The translations under genes were made by a program, and so were the position numbers. From Bacteroidaceae bacterium (GTDB lineage Bacteria > Bacteroidota > Bacteroidia > Bacteroidales > Bacteroidaceae): a stretch of DNA of 16,163 bases. Where the stretch lies: assembly GCA_023227685.1 (NCBI GenBank), contig JALNVG010000034.1, positions 1 through 16,163 of the forward strand, in the 5' to 3' direction. The notes beneath the pieces are model-generated. The model did no database searches. It was given only the letters and a program-made list of their open reading frames with translations, and was not told the origin of the DNA. Below are positions 14,581 through 16,163 of this stretch, piece by piece. How positions within the stretch are numbered: the stretch's first letter is position 1; every line of letters begins with the position of its first letter.

Positions 14581-16163
14581 ATGGAACAAGACCTACATAA
14601 TTATTATCGGCTACAGTTGGAGGCTAACAAAGGAATATTACTCAAATTAAAACAGAAATCCTTCTTATACCTAATTGCAAAACTAATCGCTTTCTTCCTT
14701 TTTGTCTGTTTCGCCTATTTCACTTATTCGCAACGCAGTCAAGCAATGCTCATCATGGCACTTATCGGACTAACTACCTATATCTATATAAATATCCGAG
14801 ATGACAAAAATCAAAAGCAATTGAATTTAGTGCGTCGTATCTCTAAAACATACCAAAATGAATCTACATACCTTGATGGAGATTTTACTCCATTTGCCAA
14901 CGGTAGCCAGTATATAAATCCCGATCATTCATTTACTTTCGACTTGGATATTTTCGGAAAAGATTCTTTGTTTAACCGCATCAACCGTACCATAACAAAG
15001 TACGGGAGTGACAAATTGGCTCATGATTTACAGATACTACCTATTTCTGGTGATAAAACAACACAAGCCCAAGTAGTAACTGAAAAACAGGAAGCAATCA
15101 AAGAACTCTCAGATATGGAGCCATGGCGCTCAAAATTCCAATCACTACCTGTCGAAGAAAATTATGATCTAAATAAACTACTGCAGCAAATTCATCAGAA
15201 ACATAATATTAAGAACACAAATTTTTGGACAAGCTTTATATTCATCCTTTTGTTAGGTACTTCGATCGCTATTACAATTATCTTATTTATCCTCAATTTT
15301 TTCGGCGTTATCGCCTGGATTTACCCTGCAATAATGTTCTCTCTACAACTGATGATTACTATAGGGTTCTCTACTCGACTGATGAAAATCGCAAAAGATG
15401 TTAGCAAGATGCACCAAGAACTTAAAGGATATGTTTCACTCATCCAACACATCTCAAAAACCAACTTTAAAAGTAAATTAAACAGCAAACTTTATAATCA
15501 ATTATTTGGACATGACATAAATGCATTAACAGCCTTTCGACAATTATCTCGTATTTGCAGCGACATTGACCGTAGGGCAAATCTACTTACTTTTGTCTTA
15601 TTCAATGGATTGTACTACAATGATTTGTTACTTGTACGTCGATTTGAAATATGGAAAAAAGAATACGTCTCACATATCGAAGACTGGATGTACACCATCG
15701 GAACTTTTGATGCACTCGTAAGCATGGGGACCTATCGTTTCAACACGCCAAACGCAAATGATGCCACTGTTTGTAATGTACCAACACTTTGCTACAAAGC
15801 TAAGGATCTTTACCATCCATTTCTTAAAAGTAATATGGCTGTTGCCAACGATTGCCAATTAGATGCCAATCATTTTTATATCATCACGGGAGCAAATATG
15901 GCTGGTAAAAGTACTTTCCTCCGATCTATCGGCATCAATTATGTGCTAGCCATGAATGGAATGCCCGTCTGCGCATCATCATATAAGGTTTCCTTCTTTA
16001 ACCTATTTACAAGCATGCGCATAGCAGATAATCTTTCACATAATGTCTCTTATTTCAATGCAGAATTGCTACGCATCGAAGCAATGATTAAAAGTTGCAA
16101 GCAACATACTCACACGCTAATAATTCTTGATGAAATACTTCGAGGAACTAACTCGAAAGATAA
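14581..16163 (+). CDS. Membrane-anchored MutS-like ATPase (3' end outside window)
   Basis: The frame runs from ATG 14581 through the window edge (527 codons visible). The C-terminal part is a MutS domain V ATPase: Walker A GANMAGKST (residues 437-445) within YIITGANMAGKSTFLRS, and Walker B IILDE followed by ILRGTNSKD just before the edge. The middle (about 125-215 and 265-345) resembles the MutS clamp/lever region. The mismatch-reading N-terminal domain is absent. Instead there are four predicted membrane helices: about 29-48, 55-72, 219-240 and 244-263. The protein is therefore a MutS-related membrane protein rather than a canonical mismatch-repair enzyme. Proteins like this are commonly annotated as MutS-family in Bacteroidetes; their role is not established to my knowledge. 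It is divergent from the kinase operon and not linked functionally to the PUL. Confidence 0.88.
   Translation, partial: MEQDLHNYYRLQLEANKGILLKLKQKSFLYLIAKLIAFFLFVCFAYFTYSQRSQAMLIMALIGLTTYIYINIRDDKNQKQLNLVRRISKTYQNESTYLDGDFTPFANGSQYINPDHSFTFDLDIFGKDSLFNRINRTITKYGSDKLAHDLQILPISGDKTTQAQVVTEKQEAIKELSDMEPWRSKFQSLPVEENYDLNKLLQQIHQKHNIKNTNFWTSFIFILLLGTSIAITIILFILNFFGVIAWIYPAIMFSLQLMITIGFSTRLMKIAKDVSKMHQELKGYVSLIQHISKTNFKSKLNSKLYNQLFGHDINALTAFRQLSRICSDIDRRANLLTFVLFNGLYYNDLLLVRRFEIWKKEYVSHIEDWMYTIGTFDALVSMGTYRFNTPNANDATVCNVPTLCYKAKDLYHPFLKSNMAVANDCQLDANHFYIITGANMAGKSTFLRSIGINYVLAMNGMPVCASSYKVSFFNLFTSMRIADNLSHNVSYFNAELLRIEAMIKSCKQHTHTLIILDEILRGTNSKD

Overview
The window looks like chromosomal DNA from a member of the Bacteroidales (Bacteroides, Phocaeicola, Parabacteroides, Prevotella or a close relative; I cannot choose a genus). 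The evidence is AT-rich sequence, a SusC/SusD pair, lipoproteins with Bacteroidetes-type lipoboxes, AT-rich start contexts without clear Shine-Dalgarno sites, and a Bacteroides-like TTTG-type promoter element in front of the last gene.

Positions 1-11989 (+ strand) form most of a polysaccharide/glycan utilization locus (PUL). In order it carries the C-terminal ~635 residues of a SusC-type TonB-dependent transporter, its SusD partner, a strong stem-loop, and a lipoprotein with an HExxH zinc-protease motif (DUF6055-like). A 520-bp decayed stretch holding two gene fragments follows. Then come a GH27 enzyme (alpha-galactosidase type), a GH127 enzyme (beta-L-arabinofuranosidase type with every zinc-thiolate catalytic residue present) and an S9/DPP-IV-like serine hydrolase. 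GH127 and S9 are only 7 bp apart and surely cotranscribed.

The combination suggests a target. Plant extensins and related hydroxyproline-rich glycoproteins carry beta-L-arabinofuranose chains on hydroxyproline and single alpha-galactose on serine, over a proline-rich backbone. One GH127, one GH27, one S9-type peptidase and one surface zinc-protease-like lipoprotein would cover both sugars and the peptide. I propose this as the most interesting reading of the locus; it is an inference. Arabinogalactan or pectin side chains, or an esterase role for the S9 protein, are alternatives.

Positions 12011-13977 (- strand) converge on the PUL with only 21 bp between stop codons. They encode two translationally coupled PAS-containing membrane sensor kinases: one complete, and a downstream one that stops right after its phospho-acceptor helices and has no ATPase domain. 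No response regulator, hybrid two-component regulator or ECF sigma/anti-sigma pair is visible.

Positions 13978-14580 are a very AT-rich divergent intergenic region with an 11-bp perfect inverted repeat. From 14581 to the window end runs a truncated gene for a membrane-anchored MutS-like ATPase, unrelated to the PUL.
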